A stretch of DNA of 5,329 nt from NCBI GenBank assembly GCA_021787505.1, contig JAJYLU010000173.1, forward strand, positions 1-5,329, given 5' to 3'. Shown here piece after piece: positions 1 through 5,092 of this stretch (position 1 is the stretch's first letter; every line of letters starts with the position of its first letter). The position numbers were made by a program, and so were the translations under genes. The DNA comes from Nitrospirota bacterium. GTDB lineage: Bacteria > Nitrospirota > Thermodesulfovibrionia > Thermodesulfovibrionales > UBA6898. The notes below the pieces were generated by a model. That model was not told the DNA's origin. It was given only the letters and a program-made list of their open reading frames with translations, and searched no databases.

Positions 1-14
1 CATCCCTCCTTTTG
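1..14 (-). promoter_or_regulatory. Candidate ribosome binding site of a divergent gene beyond the left edge
   Basis: Read on the minus strand this stretch is AAAAGGAGGG followed at once by ATG (positions 3-1). The purine run is a strong Shine-Dalgarno match, but the visible ATG is only about one base from it, too close for an ideal start. The true start may therefore lie a few bases outside the window. The inference is a divergent neighbour sharing the 1-66 control region with the rhodanese gene. Confidence 0.4.
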
Positions 15-15
15 T

Positions 16-44
16 TTGAAATTTTTCCGTACAACACTGATAAT
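16..44 (+). promoter_or_regulatory. Sigma70-type promoter of the rhodanese gene
   Basis: TTGAAA at 16-21 (5 of 6 to TTGACA) and GATAAT at 39-44 (5 of 6 to TATAAT) are separated by exactly 17 bases. Transcription would start near position 51, giving a short leader that carries the GGAG ribosome binding site at 55-58. The site lies in an AT-rich stretch directly before the gene. The match is good but unproven. Confidence 0.55.
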
Positions 45-66
45 GTAAAGAGATGGAGTATGTTAC

Positions 67-498
67 ATGAAAGAAAATAGCAGATTGAGGCGTCTGTTCT
101 TCAGTGCTTCGGCTGTTCTGGTCGGACTGCTCCTCTTTGCGGCGACCACGGAGAAGGGATGCTCGTTTCCTCAGGCGGCAATGATTCCAAAGGAACAGTT
201 GAAGACCATGCTGAATGACCCGGCTGTCGCCATTATCGATCTTCGTCTAAACCGGGACTGGAACGCGGCTGATCGAAAGATTCCGGGTGCGGTCCATGAG
301 GACCCGGATCATATCGCGGATTGGGCGGGGAAATATCCGAAGGACAAGATAATCGTCCTTTACTGTGCCTGACCGGACGAGATGACGAGTGCCGGTGCGG
401 CACTGGAGCTGATGAAGATGGGATACGAAAAAGTCTACGTGCTCAAGGGCGGCTGGAATGAATGGCTCAAGGCAGGCTTCCCCGTGGAGAAAAAGTAG
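67..498 (+). CDS. Exported rhodanese-like sulfurtransferase with in-frame UGA read as selenocysteine (Sec102)
   Basis: ATG at 67 is preceded by GGAG at 55-58. The frame meets TGA at 370-372 and then stays open to TAG at 496-498, giving 143 residues if the TGA is decoded. Residues 1-8 are basic and 9-28 form a hydrophobic signal or anchor segment, so the protein should act in the periplasm or on the outer face of the membrane. The rhodanese domain spans about 37-140: IIDLR at 56-60, a KIPGAVHEDP element at 71-80, the active loop YCA-U-PDEMTSA at 99-109, and LKGGWNEW at 126-133. Rhodaneses of this type carry CACP-x-E-x-TSA in the loop, and the second Cys, six residues before the Ser, is the persulfide-forming catalytic residue. 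The TGA replaces exactly that residue. Rhodaneses move sulfane sulfur (or selenium) to thiols or cyanide; the substrate here is unknown. The downstream frame reaches the abutting stop of the convergent bpt gene. Alternatives are a Cys-codon sequencing error or a recent nonsense mutation. A conventional gene caller would truncate this gene at 372. Confidence 0.82.
370..372 (+). other. In-frame UGA, proposed selenocysteine codon
   Basis: The codon sits at residue 102, in the loop Tyr-Cys-Ala-UGA-Pro-Asp-Glu. By spacing to Thr-Ser-Ala (107-109) it aligns with the catalytic cysteine of rhodaneses. Elsewhere in the window TGA ends bpt (499-501), the small membrane gene (1695-1697), the PA2779-like gene (3911-3913) and pgl (5089-5091), so TGA is a normal stop in this genome and decoding must be local. 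Cys100, two residues before it, could form a selenenylsulfide with it. Confidence 0.8.
388..404 (+). promoter_or_regulatory. Candidate bacterial SECIS hairpin for Sec insertion
   Basis: Positions 388-394 (AGUGCCG) pair perfectly with 398-404 (CGGCACU), a 7-bp stem closing the loop GUG at 395-397. If the top G-C pair opens, the loop reads GGUGC, which begins GGU like the SelB-binding GGUCU loop of E. coli fdhF. The loop starts about 21-22 bases after the UGA, inside the 16-37 base range known for bacterial SECIS elements. I see little pairing in the lower stem. A GC-rich hairpin can arise by chance inside coding sequence, so this is supporting evidence only. Confidence 0.6.
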
Positions 499-1242
499 TC
501 ACAAGGAGTCCCTCGCCGTTTCGTGCGTTCGGAACACGGTCCATCTACCGTCTCTATATACCTGGTTCGGGCGAAATAGGGCTTTGTATGACATCTTCGG
601 CGTCTCTTCGATGTAAAATCCGAGGTAGTAATACCTCTTCTTCATCGACTGCGCGAGCGCTATCTCCTGCAAAATGCTGAAGACGCCGGGACTTCTCCGG
701 AAATAACTGGTGTCGTAGTAAAAATAAACCGATGAGAGCGCGTCAGCGGCCGCATCAACAATGCCGGCGCCTATCAGTTTGTCTCCCAGATAATAATCCA
801 TCTCGATACTTCCCGGGTACCCGTAATACAGACTCAAAAGGGCCGCCGCATCCTCTTCCCGGTCCTCACCTTTTCCCGGAGCATGCTTCGATGCGATATA
901 TTTAGTGTAGACCTCCGCCTTTTCGGGAGTGACGCAGGGGGCGCTTATTTCCGTTCTCACATCCAGGTTCTTTTTCAGCGTTCGTTTCTGACTCCTGCTG
1001 ATACTGAATTTTTCCGTTTCGGTCCGCAAAGGCTTGCAGGACGAGCATCCCAGGCAAACATTCCGGTAAAGGACGCCTCCCAGCCTCCGGTAGCCCCCGG
1101 CAAGGAACAAATGAAATTCCCGCTCAATGCCTTGGAAAGGAAAAAAGAACTCAAGTGACGCCATCCGCCCGTCAAATATATAAGGGCAGCACAGGTCCTC
1201 CCGAAAGGAAAGACCAAGTCCGCGGAAATCTAGTTTCTTCAT
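499..1242 (-). CDS. bpt: Aspartate/glutamate leucyltransferase (bacterial aminoacyl-tRNA--protein transferase)
   Basis: This 247-residue cytosolic enzyme would transfer Leu from Leu-tRNA to proteins with N-terminal Asp or Glu, marking them for ClpS/ClpAP degradation in the bacterial N-end rule. Both halves of the ATE/Bpt family are visible. The N-terminal part has CCPY (18-21), GGYRRLGGVLYRNVC (49-63) and the cluster C63-x2-C66-x2-C69 followed by KPLR, then SISRSQKR (80-87). The C-terminal part has GAGIVDAAADALSSVYFYYD (158-177), YYLGFYIEETPKMSYKALF (205-223) and P225. The conserved cysteines match those that hold an Fe-S cluster in eukaryotic ATE1. The frame runs upstream to 1467, but that extension has no Bpt similarity and overlaps the next gene. 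ATG at 1242 gives the normal family length of about 240, although its Shine-Dalgarno site is weak. TGA at 499-501 abuts the rhodanese stop with no gap. Confidence 0.9.
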   Translation of the reverse strand: MKKLDFRGLGLSFREDLCCPYIFDGRMASLEFFFPFQGIEREFHLFLAGGYRRLGGVLYRNVCLGCSSCKPLRTETEKFSISRSQKRTLKKNLDVRTEISAPCVTPEKAEVYTKYIASKHAPGKGEDREEDAAALLSLYYGYPGSIEMDYYLGDKLIGAGIVDAAADALSSVYFYYDTSYFRRSPGVFSILQEIALAQSMKKRYYYLGFYIEETPKMSYKALFRPNQVYRDGRWTVFRTHETARDSL

Positions 1243-1275
1243 AGAAAAGGAACGTTCGGATTTTCTCGTTATTCT

Positions 1276-1304
1276 ATTGTATCCGATACGGCTTCTTATT
1301 TCAG
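1276..1304 (-). promoter_or_regulatory. Candidate promoter of bpt
   Basis: On the minus strand CTGAAA (1304-1299, 4 of 6 to TTGACA) lies 17 bases before TACAAT (1281-1276, 5 of 6 to TATAAT), about 34 bases upstream of the bpt ATG. The short palindrome GTATC-C-GATAC at 1279-1289 overlaps the -10 element and could be an operator half-site pair, but at 5 bp per arm it may be chance. Confidence 0.35.
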
Positions 1305-1424
1305 GTTTATCCTGTAAGTCTTTGCCCGGTCGGAGTCTTAGGTGTGCTGTCTTCCGGCCATAACGCGACGGCACGAAACACATTTCCGCCGCTTTTAGGG
1401 TAATATAGAGGTGGAGGAGGAAAC

Positions 1425-1697
1425 ATGGATGGACCCGAAATAGTCGCCACTGTTGTCTCCTATGCAAAGGCCTATCCTCTTGCTGCGCTCGCTGCTGCCG
1501 GAATAATTCTTTTCTTTTTCTACCGCCGGCCGGCCTTATCTTTCTTTGTCCTTTTCATCATCGTGCTTCTCGCCGGGGCGTATTATGTGATCATCAGCAT
1601 GTCTTCCTCGGCGGTTTCCGAGAAGGGGCGTCTGCTGAAGAAGAGCACTCCGCTGCAGGAGATAATCAGGATCGATCCCGCCCGCATGCTGCGCTGA
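1425..1697 (+). CDS. Small two-helix membrane protein of unknown function
   Basis: The 90-residue protein starts at ATG 1425 behind a strong GGAGGAGG site at 1413-1420. Two hydrophobic helices are clear: about 17-33, and about 37-58, linked by a tight basic YRRP turn. A soluble basic tail (66-90) has KGRLLKK and an end rich in charged residues. The short YRR turn points to both termini lying on the same face, and by the positive-inside rule the turn would be cytoplasmic; the basic tail argues the other way, so topology is open. I do not recognise the family. It is divergent from bpt across a 182-base spacer and may be co-transcribed with the flavoprotein gene 214 bases downstream. Confidence 0.75.
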   Translation: MDGPEIVATVVSYAKAYPLAALAAAGIILFFFYRRPALSFFVLFIIVLLAGAYYVIISMSSSAVSEKGRLLKKSTPLQEIIRIDPARMLR

Positions 1698-1911
1698 AGA
1701 AATCTGCTGCCTCGCCTCCACCCCGGCCATCGAAACGTGCCGCCTCTCCAAGACGTCGTGACCGCCCTATCCCTTGAAATATGGTCCCATGTCGCATATG
1801 ATATCCACATGGACCTGCGTAACGACCGGGCCTTCATTTCAGGATCTGCCGGGAATACCATGAGTAGTTTTCCGTTTGGCGGAACCGGGGGAAGAACTGC
1901 GCGGCATTTTT
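1698..1911 (+). other. Spacer with hairpin and ambiguous open frame
   Basis: This spacer of 214 bases separates the small membrane gene from the flavoprotein gene. It holds an imperfect hairpin (1783-1815). The frame of the membrane gene also continues open after its stop, from 1698 to TGA at 1923-1925, with possible internal starts GTG 1737 and ATG 1860 but no convincing ribosome binding site. I see no known protein family, tRNA or terminator with a U-tract. Confidence 0.4.
1783..1815 (+). repeat. Imperfect inverted repeat in the spacer before the flavoprotein gene
   Basis: GGTCC (1783-1787) and ATGT (1789-1792), with one bulged C at 1788, pair with ACAT (1807-1810) and GGACC (1811-1815). 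This gives nine base pairs around a 14-base loop. It has no following T-run, so it is not an intrinsic terminator. It could be an RNA processing or protein-binding hairpin, or a dyad operator. Confidence 0.35.
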
Positions 1912-2985
1912 ATGAAAAGATCTGAACCGGTAAAGATAATCGGCGCAGGGCCGGCCGGCCTCGCGGCAGCGATCAACCTCGCAAAGAACGGCTGCAGGGT
2001 GATCGTGTACGAAAAGAACCCGGATGTCGGGATGCGCTTTCATAATGACTTCCAGGGTTTGGAAAACTGGACGACCGAAGACGACGTACTCGACTTCCTG
2101 CTTTCCATGTCTATAGACATTGATTTCTATTGCAAGCCCGTTTACGGAGGGCTGTTATATGGCCCCTCGGAAAGTGCAACCATCCATTCCGACCAACCCC
2201 TTTTTTATCTGGTAAAAAGAGGCAGCGCCCCGGACACACTCGATAATTCCTTGAAACGACAGGCCCTGGATTCAGGCGTAAGCATCGAATTCAACACTGC
2301 GGTCCCTTCCGGGGAGGGCGACGTGATTGCGACGGGACCCAGAAAGCCCGATATGTTCGCGGTGGGGATCGTATTCGACACGGACATCGCCGATACGGCC
2401 GTCATCGTGCTCAATAATGAAATCGCGCCCAAAGGATATGCCTATCTCCTGACGGCCGACGGCAGGGGCACTCTTGCAACGGTATTGTATGCCCATTTCG
2501 ACCGCTGCGATCAGTATCTGGACAAGGCGGTCGCAGCGTTTCGCGGCATTCTTGACTTCGACCTCCGAAACCCGGCAAGATTCAGCGGCTTCGGCAATTT
2601 TTTCCTCAGGAAATCCGCCCTTGAAAAAGGGCAACGGCTTGTGGGCGAGGCGGCGGGATTTCAGGATTTTCTCTTCGGTTTCGGCATCCGTTACGCCGTC
2701 ACCTCAGGATATCTCGCAGCCAAAAGCATCATCGAGGACATCGATTACGATCACCTCTGGAAACTCAGGTTCAGCAATCAGCTGAAAATGTCAGCACGCA
2801 ACCGAAGGCTCTATGAGATGTTCGGCAATTTCGCTTACAACAGCCTGGTGAAAAAAACGTTCGCAAGCGGCAATCCCCGCAGACTGTGGCAGCGCTTCTA
2901 CAACACTTCCTTCCGCGGAATTCTGCGCGACAACCGCATGAAAGAAGAAGCGGCCTGCGACACAACCCTTCTCCCCGGCCACTAG
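1912..2985 (+). CDS. FAD-dependent oxidoreductase, geranylgeranyl-reductase-like group
   Basis: From ATG 1912 the protein has 357 residues. The N-terminus is a Rossmann FAD-binding fold: KIIGAGPAGLAAAINLAKNG (8-27) gives GxGxxG at 11-16, followed by strand VIVYEK with the ribose-binding Glu34. Near residue 245, LVGEAAGFQDFLFGFGIRYA followed by SGYLAAKSI matches the second FAD motif (GDAAG....GGGI..A..SG..AA) of geranylgeranyl-reductase and related flavoprotein monooxygenase-type enzymes. The C-terminal 80 residues are basic and aromatic. The family reduces isoprenoid or other unsaturated lipid chains or hydroxylates substrates; the substrate here cannot be told. The start is uncertain: TTG at 1876 is in frame, would add 12 residues before the Rossmann strand, and has no better ribosome binding site. 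ATG 1912 itself lacks a well-spaced Shine-Dalgarno site. The stop TAG overlaps the stop of the convergent gene. Confidence 0.8.
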   Translation: MKRSEPVKIIGAGPAGLAAAINLAKNGCRVIVYEKNPDVGMRFHNDFQGLENWTTEDDVLDFLLSMSIDIDFYCKPVYGGLLYGPSESATIHSDQPLFYLVKRGSAPDTLDNSLKRQALDSGVSIEFNTAVPSGEGDVIATGPRKPDMFAVGIVFDTDIADTAVIVLNNEIAPKGYAYLLTADGRGTLATVLYAHFDRCDQYLDKAVAAFRGILDFDLRNPARFSGFGNFFLRKSALEKGQRLVGEAAGFQDFLFGFGIRYAVTSGYLAAKSIIEDIDYDHLWKLRFSNQLKMSARNRRLYEMFGNFAYNSLVKKTFASGNPRRLWQRFYNTSFRGILRDNRMKEEAACDTTLLPGH

Positions 2986-3863
2986 GCGACCTGCGCAGTC
3001 TCCTGACTTCCGAACTTTTCCCTCCTCACCTCGTTACCCGACTTGTCCCGGTAGACGAGTTCATCGGTCTCCAGGTCATACTCCGGGACCTCGACATCGT
3101 GCCACCGGTCGAGAAAATACTGGTAAAAAGGGTTGTAGAGACAACCGGGGTTGCGGCCGTGTCTGAATACGTACTCCGGCAACTGCTGCACATCCACACC
3201 GGGATGATAATGCCGGAGAAAGACATAATCCCCGAGTATGGCCAATTTCAGAAACGGCACGTCGCGATACAGCTTCAGCCTTATATCTTTCTGCAAGGCC
3301 TTCAGCCCCTTCAGAAACTCTATGCTTCCGACTATCTGCCGTCTGAAATTTTCCGCATTTATGTCGGGAGATTGAATACTCCTTGCACGTGAAACCGCTC
3401 CGTCGCCCAAGGGGTCAAGTAGCATGATCTTGGCTTCACGGCATCTTTGCAATACCTGGTGAAGGTCTCCGCCAGAGTCCACGAAGGTGGTATGACCCGT
3501 AGAGCCGATCAGCATGATGTTTCGCCCGACCCCGTTTTTTTCCTTGAGCTTCTTCAGCCTTGTCCGGTCAATCCGTCGCCCGCTTCTGCCCATTGCATGC
3601 AGCCCGGCTTCCTCTGTCATCTTCAACAGCTTTCTGCTCTTCAATCCCTTCACGAGAGCGTTAAGGAGCAGTATCAGAAGGACCGCGCTTGCTATCTCGA
3701 TCGATACGAGAAATATCTTTTCGTTTTCGATCAGCCCCCAGAACTTGAGAAATTTCTCCGCGATGAACCTGACGGTAAAGGGCAGCGACAACGCGACCGC
3801 CGCGCTCATCACCACCACCGCGATGTGATATAAAATGTGACTTATACTCTTCAGAAATTGCAA
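2982..3863 (-). CDS. Membrane-anchored protein with possible phospholipase-D-like cytoplasmic domain
   Basis: The 293-residue protein starts at TTG 3863; GGGAGGTT at 3878-3871 lies at good spacing and supports this start over Met19. Two transmembrane helices lie at about 8-34 and 50-72, followed by a basic linker (73-110) and a soluble domain (114-293). That domain begins RNIMLIGSTGHTTF (114-127), then a helix with HQVLQRC, a strand IMLLDPLGDGAVSRARSI (146-163), a helix, RLKLYRDVPFLKLAILGDYVF (195-215), RHYHP, and a conserved-looking tail with YNPFYQYFLDRW (243-254) and PEYDLETDELVYRD (260-273). The order of a nucleotide-like strand, an LLDP strand, and a strand pair ending near xYNPFYQYFLDRW recalls PLD-superfamily domains of bacterial effector and sensor proteins. 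No HxKxxxxD catalytic motif is present, so enzymatic activity is doubtful. It follows the PA2779-like gene by 47 bases on the same strand. Confidence 0.75.
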   Translation of the reverse strand: MQFLKSISHILYHIAVVVMSAAVALSLPFTVRFIAEKFLKFWGLIENEKIFLVSIEIASAVLLILLLNALVKGLKSRKLLKMTEEAGLHAMGRSGRRIDRTRLKKLKEKNGVGRNIMLIGSTGHTTFVDSGGDLHQVLQRCREAKIMLLDPLGDGAVSRARSIQSPDINAENFRRQIVGSIEFLKGLKALQKDIRLKLYRDVPFLKLAILGDYVFLRHYHPGVDVQQLPEYVFRHGRNPGCLYNPFYQYFLDRWHDVEVPEYDLETDELVYRDKSGNEVRREKFGSQETAQVA

Positions 3864-3892
3864 GGTCGATAACCTCCCTAGTTGAAATGTGG

Positions 3893-3906
3893 CCTGTCCG
3901 GGCAGG
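3893..3906 (-). repeat. Near-perfect palindrome between the two envelope genes
   Basis: CCTGTCCGGGCAGG is a 14-base dyad with one mismatched pair (wobble in RNA). It sits in the 47-base spacer between the stop of the PA2779-like gene and the ribosome binding site of the PLD-like gene. It has no U-tract in the direction of transcription, so it would not terminate, but it could stabilise or tune the downstream message. Confidence 0.35.
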
Positions 3907-3910
3907 TCAA

Positions 3911-4261
3911 TCAGGACAGAACGATAAGTGCGGTGACGAGGAAGAAGGCAATGTCTCCGCCCACCGAACTTTCTTCAGCGGGGATCCTTTCGCAAAGTGC
4001 CGAGATCAGCCGTATCTCCCGGTCACCCATTCCGTAGATCTTTTCCTTCGACTTTTCGACAAGCTTCCTGTCCATCTTTTCTTCCAGGACAGGAAGTATC
4101 TTGGGCATCTCCTTCTTGATAAGACTTTCATGAGACGGACCAACCTTCGGGGAGGCCACAGCGCCCAAGGCGTTCGACTGACAAACCACGAAAAGGGCGA
4201 ACAGCACCGACAGCATGCACAATCCCGGTCGTTCCGTAAAACTACATATTTTAGTACTCAT
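3911..4261 (-). CDS. Small exported protein resembling the PA2779 family
   Basis: ATG 4261 is chosen because AGGGGG lies 6 bases upstream; the frame also allows an upstream start at 4291. The 116-residue product has a signal sequence (hydrophobic 14-34, plausible cleavage near GAVA at 33-36), a charged helical middle (43-90) and a C-terminal hydrophobic helix (about 101-116, GGDIAFFLVTALIVLS). The pattern of signal peptide, charged helix, a G-[ML]-x-D-x-E-[IV]-R-x-[IL] element (here GMGDREIRLI, 77-86), then ER-I-PA and GGD plus a terminal helix, matches what I know of the short PA2779 (DUF6627) proteins. The terminal helix here is shorter than usual. The family has no established function. 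It is first in a probable two-gene unit with the PLD-like membrane protein. Confidence 0.65.
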   Translation of the reverse strand: MSTKICSFTERPGLCMLSVLFALFVVCQSNALGAVASPKVGPSHESLIKKEMPKILPVLEEKMDRKLVEKSKEKIYGMGDREIRLISALCERIPAEESSVGGDIAFFLVTALIVLS

Positions 4262-4441
4262 TATTGCCCCCTTTGTTCTTTGATGATCCAAGTCTCCCTA
4301 TTGAACATCAGGTCCATAACGCTCGAGACATACGTCTCCAGATGCCTTCTTCTCATGGCAAGATTATAGTCGGGGAAGATTAAAACCGAGTTAAAAGTCG
4401 ATTAAATAAACTTAATGGCGAAAGTCGACAGGGGTAGGAAG
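4262..4441 (-). promoter_or_regulatory. Control region of the PA2779-like / PLD-like unit
   Basis: On the minus strand a perfect TATAAT occurs at 4368-4363, about 100 bases before the ATG, with no good -35 at 17 bases (ACTCGG). Further upstream are the direct repeats AAAGTCGA at 4394-4401 and 4421-4428, 27 bases apart, flanking an AT-rich inverted repeat ATTAA(4401-4405)...TTAAT(4412-4416). A poor -35 with upstream repeats suits activator control. The leader is long. I see no rho-independent terminator for rpe, which ends at 4442. Confidence 0.4.
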
Positions 4442-5092
4442 CTATGCACGCAGATCTTCGATTTCCCTCATTCGGTTCAAGAACTTCCTGAAATTGTCCT
4501 CCGGCTTCCCGCCGAGGAATATCCTGCTTCCGACGCAAACGTAATCAACGCCGATCCCATAAAACAGCTGCAGGTTGTCGAGCGAAACGCCGCCGTCGAC
4601 AGCGATCGTCTTTCGGGGGAAGATCCTCCGGGCCTCCGCCACCTTTGCGAGAACCTCAGGCCTGAAGGGGCTCCCATATTTCCCGGGATCCACCGTGAGG
4701 AAAAGCAAAGTACCGACGCGCACGGCGACCCCGCGGCATTCTTGCAGCGTCGTCTCCGGCCTGACCGCCAGCCCCGCATCCAGCCCCCATCCTCTCAGCT
4801 CTTCCAGGATGCCGTCGTGATCCACCCTCGATTCAAAATGGTAGATCACCTTCCTGAGCCCCCGGTTCCGTATCTTGCGAACAATTGGCCCCGGGTCCTC
4901 GACCATCAGGTGGACTTCGAAACTGAGTTCGGTCTCCACGCCGCTGATCATTTCTGCCGGAAAACTCTTTGTGCCGACAAAAAAACCGTCCATGATATCG
5001 ATCTGGACGTAATCGGTAAGCGGCTCGGCCTGTCTAAGTCTCAGAACGAAGTCGTCGTAGTTTTCGGAAAGGACCGAGGGGACTATTTTCAC
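4442..5092 (-). CDS. rpe: Ribulose-phosphate 3-epimerase family protein (variant metal site)
   Basis: The 216-residue product is a TIM barrel of the Rpe family, which interconverts ribulose-5-phosphate and xylulose-5-phosphate. Visible elements are IVPSVLSENYDDF (3-15), VQIDIMDGFFV (29-39), FEVHLMVEDP (58-67), LAVRPETTL (108-116), LFLTVDPGKYGSPF (130-143), IAVDGGVSLDNL (163-174) and VCVGSRIF (185-192). The catalytic acids D32 and D166 and metal ligand H61 are present. The first metal ligand, normally the His of HIDVMDG, is Gln30 here. The mobile loop, normally MSVNPGFGGQ, is LTVDPGKYGS. The length matches the family (about 215-225). It starts with GTG at 5092, in a four-base GTGA overlap with the upstream pgl stop, which argues for translational coupling. 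The changes could mean altered metal use or a different phosphosugar substrate. Confidence 0.82.
   Translation of the reverse strand: MKIVPSVLSENYDDFVLRLRQAEPLTDYVQIDIMDGFFVGTKSFPAEMISGVETELSFEVHLMVEDPGPIVRKIRNRGLRKVIYHFESRVDHDGILEELRGWGLDAGLAVRPETTLQECRGVAVRVGTLLFLTVDPGKYGSPFRPEVLAKVAEARRIFPRKTIAVDGGVSLDNLQLFYGIGVDYVCVGSRIFLGGKPEDNFRKFLNRMREIEDLRA

Noticed and set aside
67..372. Rhodanese as a 101-residue protein ending at TGA, or as a pseudogene
   Set aside because: The truncated product would lack the active-site residue and the C-terminal GGW element, while the downstream frame is perfectly conserved rhodanese with no further damage.
370..372. Genome-wide recoding of TGA (to Trp or Gly)
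   Set aside because: Four other genes in the window end naturally at TGA at expected family lengths.
1401..1406. TAATAT as -10 of the small membrane gene
   Set aside because: Transcription would start within the ribosome binding site at 1413-1420, and no -35 is found.
1243..1467. N-terminal extension of bpt to 1467
   Set aside because: The extra 75 residues show no family similarity, exceed the usual length, and overlap the well-supported start of the small membrane gene.
2474..2785. Plus-strand frame inside the flavoprotein gene
   Set aside because: Shadow frame of a clear FAD enzyme; no family features or ribosome binding site.
2886..3863. Plus-strand frames opposite the PLD-like gene (2886-3392, 3447-3833, 3514-3828)
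   Set aside because: Antisense shadows of the supported minus-strand gene; low-complexity or unnatural composition.
3887..4369. 160-residue plus-strand frame opposite the PA2779-like gene and its promoter
   Set aside because: It spans a control region and is rich in His, Cys and Arg as expected of an antisense shadow; no ribosome binding site.
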